In this document: positions 55,241 through 63,784 of the stretch, piece after piece
Layout: every line of letters starts with the position of its first letter
Position numbering within the stretch: the stretch's first letter is position 1
Source of the DNA: Pseudofrankia nepalensis
GTDB taxonomy: Bacteria > Actinomycetota > Actinomycetes > Frankiales > Frankiaceae
Length of the DNA: 64,000 nt
Direction: 5' to 3' (one strand)
Assembly: GCF_016786305.1 (NCBI RefSeq)
Contig: NZ_JADWYV010000001.1
Position numbers and translations under genes: made by a program
The notes under the pieces: model-generated
Database searches by the model: none
What the model was told of the DNA's origin: nothing
The model's input: the letters and a program-made list of their open reading frames with translations, nothing else

Positions 55241-56403
55241 GTAGTCATATCTCTGCCCCGTCACAGCATCATGCAGCCTCCGCTCCTCAGCTTCAGTGAG
55301 CGGATACCCCGTTCCCGTCCGAGTTGATCCACGGCGTCGTCAAACTGCCGATTCTGCCTCTCATGATCTCGCGGTGTATTGTAGTCATCGTCATCGACAT
55401 ATCTACCATCCCGATTATTTCTGACGGCATCCCAGTCTACGCCACCAGAGTTGTGGACAAGTATGGATTCATTACCGGCGAGGACGTAGTATGTGTGGAT
55501 TCCGTCGATGGTGAGGTTGTAGGCGGCGGCGGTGTCGGGGTTGATGGGGTGGGTGACGGGGAGGGTGGTGCCGTTGGCGGTGAGGACGTGTTCGCCGGTG
55601 TCGAGGTCCTGTGTGTCTTCCCAGGTGTGGTCAGTCATCGACCAGATGGGGTGGTCCTCGGTGACGACGATCAGCTCGCCGTTGATCTCGAGCTGGTAGA
55701 GGTCGTCTAGGTGGATCCAGGTGTGGGTGACTGTTCTCGGGCCCTGCTCCCCGCTCTCGGGGTTGGTGGCGAGGACCTGGTCGCCGACCTTGATCTGGTC
55801 GATGGGTTTGGTGGTGCCGTTGGCGAGGAGAACAGGGGTATCACCGGCGAAGCTCTTGCGGCCGCCGCCGACCGTGCAGGAGAGGGCGGCGTCGGTGATG
55901 TCGTCGCCGTAGCGGCTTGCGGTCGTGGCGGCGGCTTCGGCTTGTTTGAGGGTCTTGAGGGCCTTGGCGCCGCCGGCGACGACGGCCGCGCCGGGGAGCA
56001 TCCCAGCGCCGGCGAGGGCGGCCTCGGCCCACTGGCCGTTGAGGGCGTAGCCGACGGCCTGGGCGGAGCCGCAGACGGTACCGACGACACCGGGGACCAT
56101 GGCGCAGTACTGGAAGAACGTACTGTTCGCGACCCAGGCACCACCGGTCTGCAGCGCGGAGAAGGTGGCCTTGCTGGCATCGACGACGACGTCCTTGACC
56201 GTGCTCGCGACGGACACGACGCCGTTGACGGTGGATTTGACGTTGGACGCGGTCGCGGCGTCGGCACCGTCGGTGCGCATGGCGTGGGTGGACGCCGGGT
56301 TCAAGAACGCCGTCGCCGCGCACGGCGCCGGTCTGGGCATCGCCGTGGCGGTTGTCGGCCGCCAGCCCGGGGTGCGGGGGGCACGCCGCTGCCAAAGCGG
56401 TAG
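55241..56403 (-). pseudogene. Hint + toxin cassette, toxin frameshifted
   Basis: An alanine-rich pre-Hint region (AGMLPGAAVVAGGAKALKTL) is followed by a complete-looking Hint domain (KSFAGDTPVLLANGTTKPID, VVTEDHPIWSMTDHTWEDTQ, IHTYYVLAGNESILVHN). The tip DHERQNRQFDDAVDQLGRER then changes frame at about 55320; the correct continuation is YPLTEAEERRLHDAVTGQRY and DYHGIVEE. This toxin end is known in polymorphic toxins but its activity is not. The 5' side stops at an IS5 remnant at 56405. The Hint itself lacks obvious stops. Confidence 0.65.
55951..56166 (-). repeat. 216-bp direct repeat (copy 1), identical to 63785-64000
   Basis: Starting GGTCTTGAGG and covering the pre-Hint region (LPGAAVVAGG... 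NSTFFQYCAMVPG) the two copies show no difference that I can find up to the window edge. This implies very recent duplication or gene conversion between cassettes. Confidence 0.85.
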
Positions 56404-56404
56404 C

Positions 56405-56571
56405 GGGTCGAGCAGACGTTCGGCACGTTGATGCTGCACCGCCGCCTGGCCGCGGACTATGAGGCGAAACTGTCCAGTGCGGTCGCGATTATCCGCTGGT
56501 CGATGGTCGACGTGATAACCCGGCGGCTGACCCGCGCGTCCACGCCGACCTGGCGCGACCCACCGACCTGA
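56405..56571 (+). pseudogene. IS5-type transposase C-terminal fragment
   Basis: Plus-strand reading RTFGTLMLHRRLAADYEAKL then AIIRWSMVDVITRRLTR, the C-terminal signature (LMLHRRLARDYE...M-RRLT) of IS5-family transposases. It forms one boundary of the 55-56 kb cassette. Confidence 0.6.
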
Positions 56572-56606
56572 CCAGCAGACAACCGGGGCGAGAGCCAGGA
56601 CCGGTG

Positions 56607-56830
56607 ATGAAAGACCTGCTGGAACAGATCGAGGCCTGGCGGATCCGAGCCGCGCGGACCGTGGAACGGCTTCATGCCGAGATCGCCGCGCTTACCGAGT
56701 AGATCGTCACCACCGAACGCGATCTGAAACGCCCGACATCACTCGCAAGACCGTGCTGGAACTGTCCGCCGAGGACAACGCCGCACCTTTCAAGTCACCA
56801 CCGGACTACCGCGACGTGGTGGCCCTGTGC
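56607..56830 (+). pseudogene. Coiled-coil accessory fragment (IS-associated type)
   Basis: Reads MKDLLEQIEAWRIRAARTVE then RLHAEIAALTE-stop-IVTTERDLKR and, frameshifted, ITRKTVLELSAEDNAAP and YRDVVALCDHDG. Such coiled-coil proteins occur with actinobacterial transposases; I recall the pattern but no function. Stop codon and frameshift present. Confidence 0.4.
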
Positions 56831-56874
56831 GACCACGATGGCCATGGACCAACGTTGAATCGCCAAAGCATCGA

Positions 56875-57183
56875 TCACAAGGGAAAGTCGTTATACCAGG
56901 GCGCGTCCAGCTCCTCCGGATCGGCTCCGACTTCCCTTACCGCATCATCAATCTCCGAGATCTCGCTGACAATCTTAATATACGGGGTCTCGAAATCACC
57001 ATCGTAGAAACAGACGTCCTCGTCTACAAGGTGTTTGGGTACCTCAATCGCAGCGACCCGGAACCGACCGTCCAGCATCGGGTTCACCCAGACCCACGAG
57101 TAGCAGCCAGGGTTACTGCTCGGTCGACGGACCGAGATCTCCGCCTTGGTCATGACCAGGCGGTTCTTCGCTTGAGTCTTCAT
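56875..57183 (-). CDS. Probable immunity protein of unknown family, 102 aa
   Basis: ATG 57183 overlaps the end of the preceding toxin frame. Reads SWVWVNPMLDGRFRVAAIEV, then VCFYDGDFETPYIKIVSEI and a final ELDAPWYNDFPL. Acidic, aromatic-rich, AT-richer DNA, intact frame. Assigned by position. Confidence 0.6.
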   Translation of the reverse strand: MKTQAKNRLVMTKAEISVRRPSSNPGCYSWVWVNPMLDGRFRVAAIEVPKHLVDEDVCFYDGDFETPYIKIVSEISEIDDAVREVGADPEELDAPWYNDFPL

Positions 57184-57672
57184 CTACCCTCCCCAGAAGA
57201 TCCGGATGACCGGGCCATCGAATGCATGGATCTGCAGGTGGTGGAAGTCTCCATCTGCGGATCCATGGCCGAGAACACGTCCATCAGGGCCAAGTTCATC
57301 GTCCCAATGATAAGGCCGGGCTTCCTACCAAAGTACTGCTTCGTGCCAGGCCCGTCGAAGCCCTGAGCGTTCCGGTATCCCTGCCCTTGAAATTTCCCAA
57401 GGAAGAGTTCCTCTGCGTCAGCTCTGGATCGAACCACGATACTCGTCGCACCTTCATCAATTGCCTTCGACGCCCTCGATACCGACCCACTAGACCAGGG
57501 AATCTCGCATGGCCCGGAGTTGTGAACGAGGACCGGTGTCGAACCCGCGAGCACATTGTACGTGTGGAGGTCGGCGACGGTGAGGTTGTAGGCGGGTGCC
57601 TGGCGGCTGGTGTCGGGTTGGAGGCCGGAGACTGTGGCCTGGCGTCCGTCGGGGCGTAGCAGTTTCTCCGCG
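57180..57672 (-). pseudogene. Hint tail + toxin tip with frameshift
   Basis: Only the end of Hint remains (EKLLRPDGRQATVSGL, ADLHTYNVLAGSTPVLVHN). The tip SRADAEELFLGKFQGQGYRN continues GPGTKQYFGRKPG, then changes frame near 57315; the proper continuation is YHWDDELGPDGRVLGHGS with DFHHLQIHAFDGPVIRIFW and a stop just before the immunity gene. This GHG/HLQIH tip is a recognisable polymorphic-toxin end whose activity I do not know. One small indel disables it. Confidence 0.6.
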
Positions 57673-57902
57673 GTCGTTGTAGTCGAACGGGATACTGCCC
57701 GCCGGGATGTCGATCTGCACGAGGTTGCCCACCAGGTCGTACTCGAGCGCCCGGGCCGCGCCGGTCACGCCAGAGCCGTAGCCGGTCTCGGTGATGCGCC
57801 AGCCGAACTCGTCGTAGGTGGCGCTGCGGGTCACGCCGCCTGGGGCAAGCAGGGTGACGGGAAGGCCACCGGCGTCGTAGGAGACACCGACCCAGGCGCC
57901 GC
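57673..57902 (-). pseudogene. RHS YD-repeat fragment
   Basis: GVSYDAGGLPVTLLAPGGVT, then ATYDEFGWRITETG and ALEYDLVGNLVQIDIPAGSI, two or three YD repeats. It runs into the Hint tail in a different frame at about 57670 with all the RHS core missing, so this is a recombination scar. Confidence 0.65.
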
Positions 57903-58146
57903 GCGCGAACGCGTTCGCCGAACGCTGGGTCCGCACCGCGCGCGCCGAGTGCCTGGACTGGACCTTGATCTGGAACCGTTGCCGCGCCGAACAGGTCCTG
58001 TCGATCTACGTCGAGCATTACAACACCGCTCGACCTCACCGCTCGACATCCCCGATCGGCCGGCCTCAGTCGGCGATCCAAGCGGCCCAATGAAACGCAT
58101 CGACCGCCTCGGCGGCCTTCTCCACGAATATCAAAGAGCCGCCTGA
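57903..58146 (+). pseudogene. Integrase-type (IS3/IS481-like) transposase C-terminal fragment
   Basis: Reads ANAFAERWVRTARAECLDW, then EQVLSIYVEHYNTARPHRS and finally RIDRLGGLLHEYQRAA-stop, the end of an rve-type transposase. A frameshift and an in-frame stop lie between. It bounds the RHS fragment. Confidence 0.65.
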
Positions 58147-58171
58147 TCAATAACCTGACCAGCGGAATCGT

Positions 58172-58573
58172 CTAGTTGCACCCTTCAGCCTCGCGCCGCT
58201 CGGCCTTCCGCCTCTCCCTGGCCGCGATCGGGTCCTTCGACGGCGGCACCGAGGAGTTCGTGCTGTCCTGGGAGACCTGCCGGCGCAGGTCAGCGATCTC
58301 AAGCTCGAGTTCCTCGACCCGCCGCGCAGCCCGGTCCCGTTCGGCGCGCACCGCGCCGAGCTCCTCCTGGTGCCGCGCGACCGCGTCGTCCACGACGCGG
58401 CGCAGCCGCTCGCTAACCGACGCCAGCCGGTCATTCGCCGCCAGCGACGCCGCCTGTCCGGCAGCGAGCTCCCCGATCCGCGCCTCAGCAGCCGCGAGAC
58501 GCGACTCCCACGAGTACGCGGACGGGTCAGCCACAACCCTGATCATCGACGCCCAGCCACCAGGATCAAGCAA
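58172..58573 (-). pseudogene. IS66-family TnpC N-terminal fragment
   Basis: A coiled coil (LAAAEARIGELAAGQAASLA, RAARRVEELELEIADLRRQV) leads to SQDSTNSSVPPSKDPIAAR, the conserved IS66 TnpC motif, and then stops. The zinc finger and catalytic core are gone. Confidence 0.7.
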
Positions 58574-58716
58574 CGATCACAACGCGTCCCCGCAACACAA
58601 ACCCCAAGTCAGCGGCTACCCCTGCACACCCCTGAATGGGCACCAACGCAGGCGAACGAAGGACGCCCTCAACGCCCGCGACACTGTGACCTACATGATA
58701 TCGATCATGAAGGAAA

Positions 58717-59112
58717 TCACGCTACTCTGGAGCTAAAAATCATGAGGGCGTTCTCTTCGCGCTCCAGCAACGCGTCGTAATGGAACTCATCCATTACCAG
58801 CTCCCCATATCCCCAGATCGCCTGAAGGAAATCCGAGTTAGGATAACTAGTAAATAACCAGCCGGGAGGCAGGCGGGAGTCCACTACCTCAAACATTTCC
58901 ATGGGGTACCAGTTAGGGAGGCTAGTGTCGTCTCGGATCAAGACCATAAGCATGCCACCATAAATCGATATCGCAGCTACTGGGTAGTTCGACCCAGTAG
59001 TGACATCAGATGTCGCCTGAGGGTTATATGCCGAAGAAATGACTGAGGCGCTAGCGCGTCTTGCAATACAGACTACTCTCACTCCAGCTCCTCGACCCAC
59101 CGCGGGTTGCAT
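58717..59112 (-). CDS. Probable immunity protein of unknown family, 131 aa frame
   Basis: The protein-like part starts near 59045; upstream residues are doubtful. Reads ISIYGGMLMVLIRDDTSLPN, FEVVDSRLPPGWLFTSYP and AIWGYGELVMDEFHYDALLE. Low GC for this genome. It follows the toxin tip at 59202-59441, so immunity by position. Confidence 0.5.
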   Translation of the reverse strand: MQPAVGRGAGVRVVCIARRASASVISSAYNPQATSDVTTGSNYPVAAISIYGGMLMVLIRDDTSLPNWYPMEMFEVVDSRLPPGWLFTSYPNSDFLQAIWGYGELVMDEFHYDALLEREENALMIFSSRVA

Positions 59113-59201
59113 TTTATACGATCACCATCCAAAAGAGGTTGGGGATCGATCATCCCACCCCTTCACCCTCATGAGGGTGCGTAGGGCGCGAGATTTGGCG
59201 G

Positions 59202-59441
59202 CTATTTGAACTTACAGTCGTCAACCTGTCCGGTTCTCGCATTCATCACATAGTGAATCTTCACACCATTTACGTTCTGGCCCATTTTTACCCAGCCATC
59301 CGCACCCATCCACCGGGCATCGGTCATCCCCTTTCTAACTGGAAGAATCCTTCCTGCCATCGGATTCGACATAGCCGATTCCATCGCTAGCTTCTCTTCG
59401 AGACTATCCGCAGCCGTCCTCCCGGTCGATCCCCGCCCCAA
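59202..59441 (-). CDS. Orphan toxin tip, 79 aa
   Basis: Reads LEEKLAMESAMSNPMAGRIL, then GMTDARWMGADGWVKMGQNV and NGVKIHYVMNARTGQVDDCK-FK. The GM-D-RW...GW-KM-QNVNG-IHYV pattern is that of a polymorphic-toxin C-terminus, activity unknown to me. No Hint or RHS part in front. The frame is intact, but without an N-terminus it cannot be delivered as such. Confidence 0.6.
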   Translation of the reverse strand: MGRGSTGRTAADSLEEKLAMESAMSNPMAGRILPVRKGMTDARWMGADGWVKMGQNVNGVKIHYVMNARTGQVDDCKFK

Positions 59442-59981
59442 TGGCTTTAGATCGATCGATGTCTCCCGCAGCTGATCACCGCGCCAGAAGCGCTACTCCG
59501 TGGTCTGGGGCGATGTCGCGTCCGAGGTCGTCGCGGATGCGGCGCGACCCGAGCGGGCCGGGGCGGTGACGCCGATGAGGGCCGCGGCGATGAGGCGGGG
59601 CCCGATCGTGTCGCGGCATGTCGCAGTCGAAAAGGATCCCAGGACCCGCGCTTGATCGCCCGCGCCCTGCCCGACCACGCCTCGACCCGCACCGAGCGGG
59701 AGGGTCTTGCCCGGCCTGTCCGTGTTGTTGGGAAAGGTCGCGCCGCTACGCTGACGCGCGTGTCCCAGATCGACTCCCCCACCCGCCCACCGCCCTCCAG
59801 CCGGTCCCGCCGACCCAACCAGCCACAACCCGCAGCAACCACAGCTCCGCCGGTGGCGCAGGCTGCGGTATGCCCTCCAACGGTCCCCGATGCTCCCTGC
59901 ATGGCAGGCACCCGCTCACGTCCCGGGCGACCTATGAACCCCGAACATCACGAGTTACTGGCGGATTTAAGTCCGAAGGCG
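59442..59981. other. Degenerate spacer between cassettes
   Basis: Several overlapping Arg/Pro-rich readings on both strands, none convincing. GC is much higher than the flanking immunity genes, so it is probably mobile-element debris. I recognise no family. Confidence 0.4.
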
Positions 59982-60467
59982 TCACGTCACACGAAGAAGC
60001 TCCCGGACCTCGCGGATCTCCGCGTCAGGAAACCGGGAACCCCATTTATCCAAATAGGGTTCAACGCCTCCATAGTACTCGAGGGCACCGTCGGCAATCT
60101 TCACGATCTCGAGCGCATACTCATTCACTCCGATTCGACCAGACCAGAGTAATCTTCCCTCAGCCCAACGACTCTCCGACCAGATGTCCGGGAAAGTCAC
60201 AATCTGAAGGAACGCGTCGCGCTGGGCATCTGTGAAAAAGAGCCACGTTCCACCTGGTTCAGACGCAAGCAGCGCGATCGAAGACAGCGATCCCCGAAGA
60301 AGGCTGAAGGCTGACCGTACCAACTCTCCTAGCCCGTCCCCTAGATAGGTCGTGCCGACCGTGATAGCACCTCTCGACGTAGCCATCACGAGATCAGCAG
60401 ATGTTCCAGGGTGCCCAATATTCCACTGAAGCGAAAATTCTTCTCTTCCAGATGTCCGAATGTGCAT
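59982..60467 (-). CDS. Probable immunity protein, 161 aa
   Basis: Intact frame from ATG 60467. Reads FSLQWNIGHPGTSADLVMAT, GTWLFFTDAQRDAFLQIVTF and LEYYGGVEPYLDKWGSRFPD. Soluble, compact, lower GC. Lies 19 bp after the following-named gene's end, so the two may share an mRNA. Family unknown. Confidence 0.5.
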   Translation of the reverse strand: MHIRTSGREEFSLQWNIGHPGTSADLVMATSRGAITVGTTYLGDGLGELVRSAFSLLRGSLSSIALLASEPGGTWLFFTDAQRDAFLQIVTFPDIWSESRWAEGRLLWSGRIGVNEYALEIVKIADGALEYYGGVEPYLDKWGSRFPDAEIREVRELLRVT

Positions 60468-60486
60468 GCCGAGCCGGTCGGGTTAC

Positions 60487-60783
60487 TTATTTCGCAAGCC
60501 GAGGATTCAGCCCACAGAAGCCGACCCTGGCTAGGCTGTCGACCGCTCGCGAGACTTCAGCTCTGGTTACAGCTGGAACCACGAGAACATTCGCCATCGC
60601 AAAGTATCCACCCGAGGTGACCTCGTCCGAAATTTCCTGAACCGACCGAACGGGATCATAGACGGTTAGATCAAATTCTGCCTTCCCTGTGGAGACGATC
60701 ACATCAACCAGATACCCCTTGGCCTCAGTCTCGGCTTCGTAGCCGTCCAAGTACTCGGGGAACCTTAAGTTGTACGGAGTCAT
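60487..60783 (-). CDS. Probable immunity protein, 98 aa
   Basis: ATG 60783 overlaps the stop of the Hint/toxin remnant (60780-60782 region), so it stands where the cognate antidote is expected. Reads MTPYNLRFPEYLDGYEAETE and VIVSTGKAEFDLTVYDPVRS, ending AVDSLARVGFCGLNPRL. Small alpha/beta protein. Family unknown. Confidence 0.55.
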   Translation of the reverse strand: MTPYNLRFPEYLDGYEAETEAKGYLVDVIVSTGKAEFDLTVYDPVRSVQEISDEVTSGGYFAMANVLVVPAVTRAEVSRAVDSLARVGFCGLNPRLAK

Positions 60784-61056
60784 CCAGTCGCCCCCTGCTC
60801 ACCTGGTCCCGATCTGAGAAAGCGCGTCAGTGTACCAGCCAGTCGAGGTTCGCCCGGACCGGACGTGTGCAGCGCGTCGGTCGTGACCAGAACGTTTGCC
60901 CTATGGTCCGCCGCCCTCTGAGCAAGGTCGCAGCTGTGGACCAGGACCGATGTCGCCCCAGCCAGCACATAGTACGTGTGGATGTCAGCGACGGTGAGGT
61001 TGTAGGCGAGCGCCTGGCGGCTGGTCCCGGGTTGGAGGCGGACACTGTCGCCTAGC
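60780..61056 (-). pseudogene. Hint tail with short toxin remnant
   Basis: LQPGTSRQALAYNLTVADIH then TYYVLAGATSVLVHSCDLA is a Hint end; the remaining 45 residues (DHRANVLVTTDALHTSGPGE...) are too short and irregular for a known toxin. The Hint front is missing; upstream sequence to 61190 is unrelated. Confidence 0.55.
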
Positions 61057-61305
61057 GGCCGTCGGGGCGCCCACCGCGCCGACTTGATCCGGCTACGCCC
61101 GAAGCACACCTTGTTCACCGCCGCGGACAGGCTGTCGTAGTGGATGTGCCGCACCGACACACCGCCGAGCACCAGGAACCGCCTCGGCATAGCCGTCGAG
61201 GAACGCCTCCTGCGGCTCGGTCGCCCTACCCGGGAGCGCCCTCCCTGCTCCCGATACCCTCGGGCCGCTCGATCCGCCAGAACCGACGCAGGAGCCCCTC
61301 CTACA
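61057..61305. other. Junction stretch between cassettes
   Basis: No gene recognised; a minus-strand reading (VLGGVSVRHIHYDSLSAAVN then KVCFGRSRIKSARW) has fragments of possible mobile-element origin. Nothing further seen. Confidence 0.3.
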
Positions 61306-61746
61306 TCATTGAGACTTCAGCCAGTAGCTTCGAGCGGCGTCAACTATAGAGTCAAACTCTTCTTCACCAATATCTGCGACAAGAATTGGACTAACCTTCC
61401 GCTCCACAATTTCTTGCGCGACGACGAAAAACCGCCCCGCGCGCACATAGCTGTACACCGTCCACTGATCCAGCGACTCGACACTCGACATTATGGTCGA
61501 GTCATGGAGAAACTCGTCGACAGCAAATAGCTCTATGAATTCAGCAGGATTGGCATCCAGCAGATCGAGCCGTCTATCGTCGATATGTGGTCGATTCTCG
61601 AGCTGCGTCATCACGGATCCGAGGATACAGCCCTCCCGGTCACCAACCAGCTGACCGTCTATGACGAGTTGGAAACGGAACATGCGACGCCCAGGGAGAG
61701 GGCTTACCAGCAAACCGAATCGACCACTGTCGTCAAGGAACCTCAA
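61306..61746 (-). CDS. Probable immunity protein, 146 aa
   Basis: ATG 61746, 35 bp after the end of the toxin frame. Reads MRFLDDSGRFGLLVSPLPGR, MFRFQLVIDGQLVGD and FVVAQEIVERKVSPILVADI. Intact, acidic, soluble. Immunity by position. Family not recognised. Confidence 0.6.
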   Translation of the reverse strand: MRFLDDSGRFGLLVSPLPGRRMFRFQLVIDGQLVGDREGCILGSVMTQLENRPHIDDRRLDLLDANPAEFIELFAVDEFLHDSTIMSSVESLDQWTVYSYVRAGRFFVVAQEIVERKVSPILVADIGEEEFDSIVDAARSYWLKSQ

Positions 61747-61781
61747 CTCTTACCCCCGCTGGACCTGAACAGGCATGCGGT

Positions 61782-62407
61782 TCAAGGGGATCCTACCGGC
61801 TTTCCTCGATTAGCGACGCCATTAGAGCTGCCACTCCAATGCCAATTTCCATGCGCGTCATTTGAGTATCTGTAGTATACAGTCTTATCGCCGGAGCCGA
61901 TCTTTGTCCAGCGCACCCCATCAACAAGGACACTTTTGGAAATGTGCCTCCGCGTCAGCCGGCAGGACAGCCTTATTGGGATTATACGGGTTCGGCCCGT
62001 CGTGCGGGTCATGGTGGCCCGGGTTATCATAGCCAGTGATGCGCTTCTTGTCATTGTGGACCAGAACCGGCGTCTGCCCGGCGAGGACATAGTACGTGGA
62101 TGTCGGCGACGGTGAGGTTGTAGGCGAGCGCTTGGCGGCTGGTGTCGGGTTGGAGGCCGGACACTGCGGCCTAGCGTCCGTCCGGGCGTAGCAGCTTCTC
62201 GCCGTTGGTGAGTTCATCGGCGCGTTCGAAGCGGTGGTCGGTGGCGGACCAGAAGGGGTGGTCCTCGGTGGTGGTGAGGACGGTGCCATCGGCGAGGAGG
62301 AGGTCGGTGAGGGTGTCGTCGTGGACCCAGACGTGGCTGACCGTCTTGGCTGCCTGTTGCCCGGTTTCGGAGTTGGTGGCGAGGACCTGGTCACCGGGTT
62401 CCAGCCA
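61782..62407 (-). pseudogene. Hint + toxin cassette with TAG, 2-nt deletion and toxin frameshift
   Basis: The Hint begins abruptly at about 62403 (GDQVLATNSETGQQAAKTVS), reads to LLRPDGR, and meets TAG at 62171-62173. At 62095-62100 two bases are missing relative to the 63.3-kb copy (GTACGTGGATG vs GTACGTGTGGATG), shifting the frame within ADIHTYYVLAG. The tip is ITGYDNPGHHDPHDGPNPYN, PNKAVLPADAEAHFQK, then in another frame VLVDGVRWTKIGSGDKTVYY and NWHWSGSSNGV. That NPGHHDP...WHWSGS end is a known polymorphic-toxin tip of unknown activity. Three independent lesions make it dead. Confidence 0.7.
62090..62396 (-). repeat. ~307-bp direct repeat (Hint region), second copy at 63308-63620
   Basis: The two copies are almost identical, share the same in-frame TAG (62171-62173 and 63401-63403), and differ by a 2-nt deletion near 62095 and a change near 62390 (GAGTT vs GGGTC). 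Similarity ends abruptly at 62400, marking a recombination point. Confidence 0.85.
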
Positions 62408-62422
62408 ACCGCGAAGAGCCTG

Positions 62423-62881
62423 TTAAACCCCCACGCGGAGCCCTCTTGATGAGACGAATTCATAAAAGTCGGAAGCGTCGAACTGGACGGCGCCATCCTC
62501 GTGATCAAGAAAACTTACCTGCTCGCGGCACACGCCATCCTCGGAGACGAATCCCCACCAGTCACCCGTACCAACGGGAGCAACGGCTACGAAGTTTGGC
62601 ACAGCAAATACGCCGGTGTTCACGGAAAGTAGATCTTCACTACGAGCATCGGGCGACCTGGCAGGCAAAATTTCCACGAAAGAAAATACGCCACCACCAA
62701 ATGCTTGCATGAATCTCTTGTATTTAGATGGCAGCCGCGTCCGCAGAACCGTCTCGACCGCGGCGAGATCGGCATCTGTTGCAATCCAGGAGTCGAAGAG
62801 CTGAAACCCAGGAGGATACCGCCTGCCCACCCGTTCCACACGGAAAGCTTCCACCTGGGCTTCGAACTCTTCGAACTCCAT
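62423..62881 (-). CDS. SMI1/KNR4 (SUKH) immunity protein, 152 aa
   Basis: ATG 62881. Reads AAVETVLRTRLPSKYKRFMQ then AFGGGVFSFVEILPAR, with a late SEDGVCREQVSFLDHEDGAV: the SUKH pattern (LP-YK-F...GGG). It lies 21 bp after the HNH-like toxin end, so it is its expected antidote. Frame intact, moderate GC. Confidence 0.8.
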   Translation of the reverse strand: MEFEEFEAQVEAFRVERVGRRYPPGFQLFDSWIATDADLAAVETVLRTRLPSKYKRFMQAFGGGVFSFVEILPARSPDARSEDLLSVNTGVFAVPNFVAVAPVGTGDWWGFVSEDGVCREQVSFLDHEDGAVQFDASDFYEFVSSRGLRVGV

Positions 62882-63307
62882 CGCCGTCTCCTTCGCTCCC
62901 TGCTAGCCCGGCCAGTTATCGTACCAGAGGTCGGGCCCATAATGACCCCAACCCTGCTCCTGCGAGCGGTACCACCAGTGCAGTTGCGTGTCGTCCGCAC
63001 GCATTGCTCCGGTAACGCCTTGGCTATTGGCGTTTGGATGGAGCTGAGAGCCGGGCCCCCGATGCACAACCTGATCAAGTTCATGAATCGGCGATCCAGG
63101 CATCTGGTCCGCATGGTGAATCTCAATTCGGTCACCCAAGCGATTCGGGCGCAGCCCATGCGCGCCGCGACCAATATCACCCAGAGTCCAAGGCCCGTTG
63201 ACGCGAATTGGCGGCACATTCGGACCCGCGCCGGTCGCAGGGGCGCAGTTACAACCGACTCCCGGCGGAGTGTCACCACAGTTGTGCACCAGCACCGGCG
63301 TGGTGCC

Positions 63308-63620
63308 CGCGAGGACATAGTACGTGTGGATGTCGGCGACGGTGAGGTTGTAGGCGAGCGCTTGGCGGCTGGTGTCGGGTTGGAGGCCGGACACTGCGGC
63401 CTAGCGTCCGTCCGGGCGTAGCAGCTTCTCGCCGTTGGTGAGTTCATCGGCGCGTTCGAAGCGGTGGTCGGTGGCGGACCAGAAGGGGTGGTCCTCGGTG
63501 GTGGTGAGGACGGTGCCATCGGCGAGGAGGAGGTCGGTGAGGGTGTCGTCGTGGACCCAGACGTGGCTGACCGTCTTGGCTGCCTGTTGCCCGGTTTCGG
63601 GGTCGGTGGCGAGGACCTGG
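63308..63620 (-). repeat. ~313-bp direct repeat (Hint region), copy of 62090-62396
   Basis: See the copy at 62090. This copy has the intact IHTYYVLAG codons, so it is probably nearer the ancestral form, but carries the same TAG. Confidence 0.85.
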
Positions 63621-63784
63621 TCGCCGACCTCGATCTGGTCGATGGGTTTGGTGGTGCCGTCGGCCAGGAGGACGGGGGTGTTGGCAGCGAAGCTCTTGCG
63701 TCCGCCGCCGCCGACTGCGCAGGTGGTGGCGGCGTCGGCGACGTCGTCGCCGTAACGGGTGACGACGGCCTCGGCCTGTTTGAA

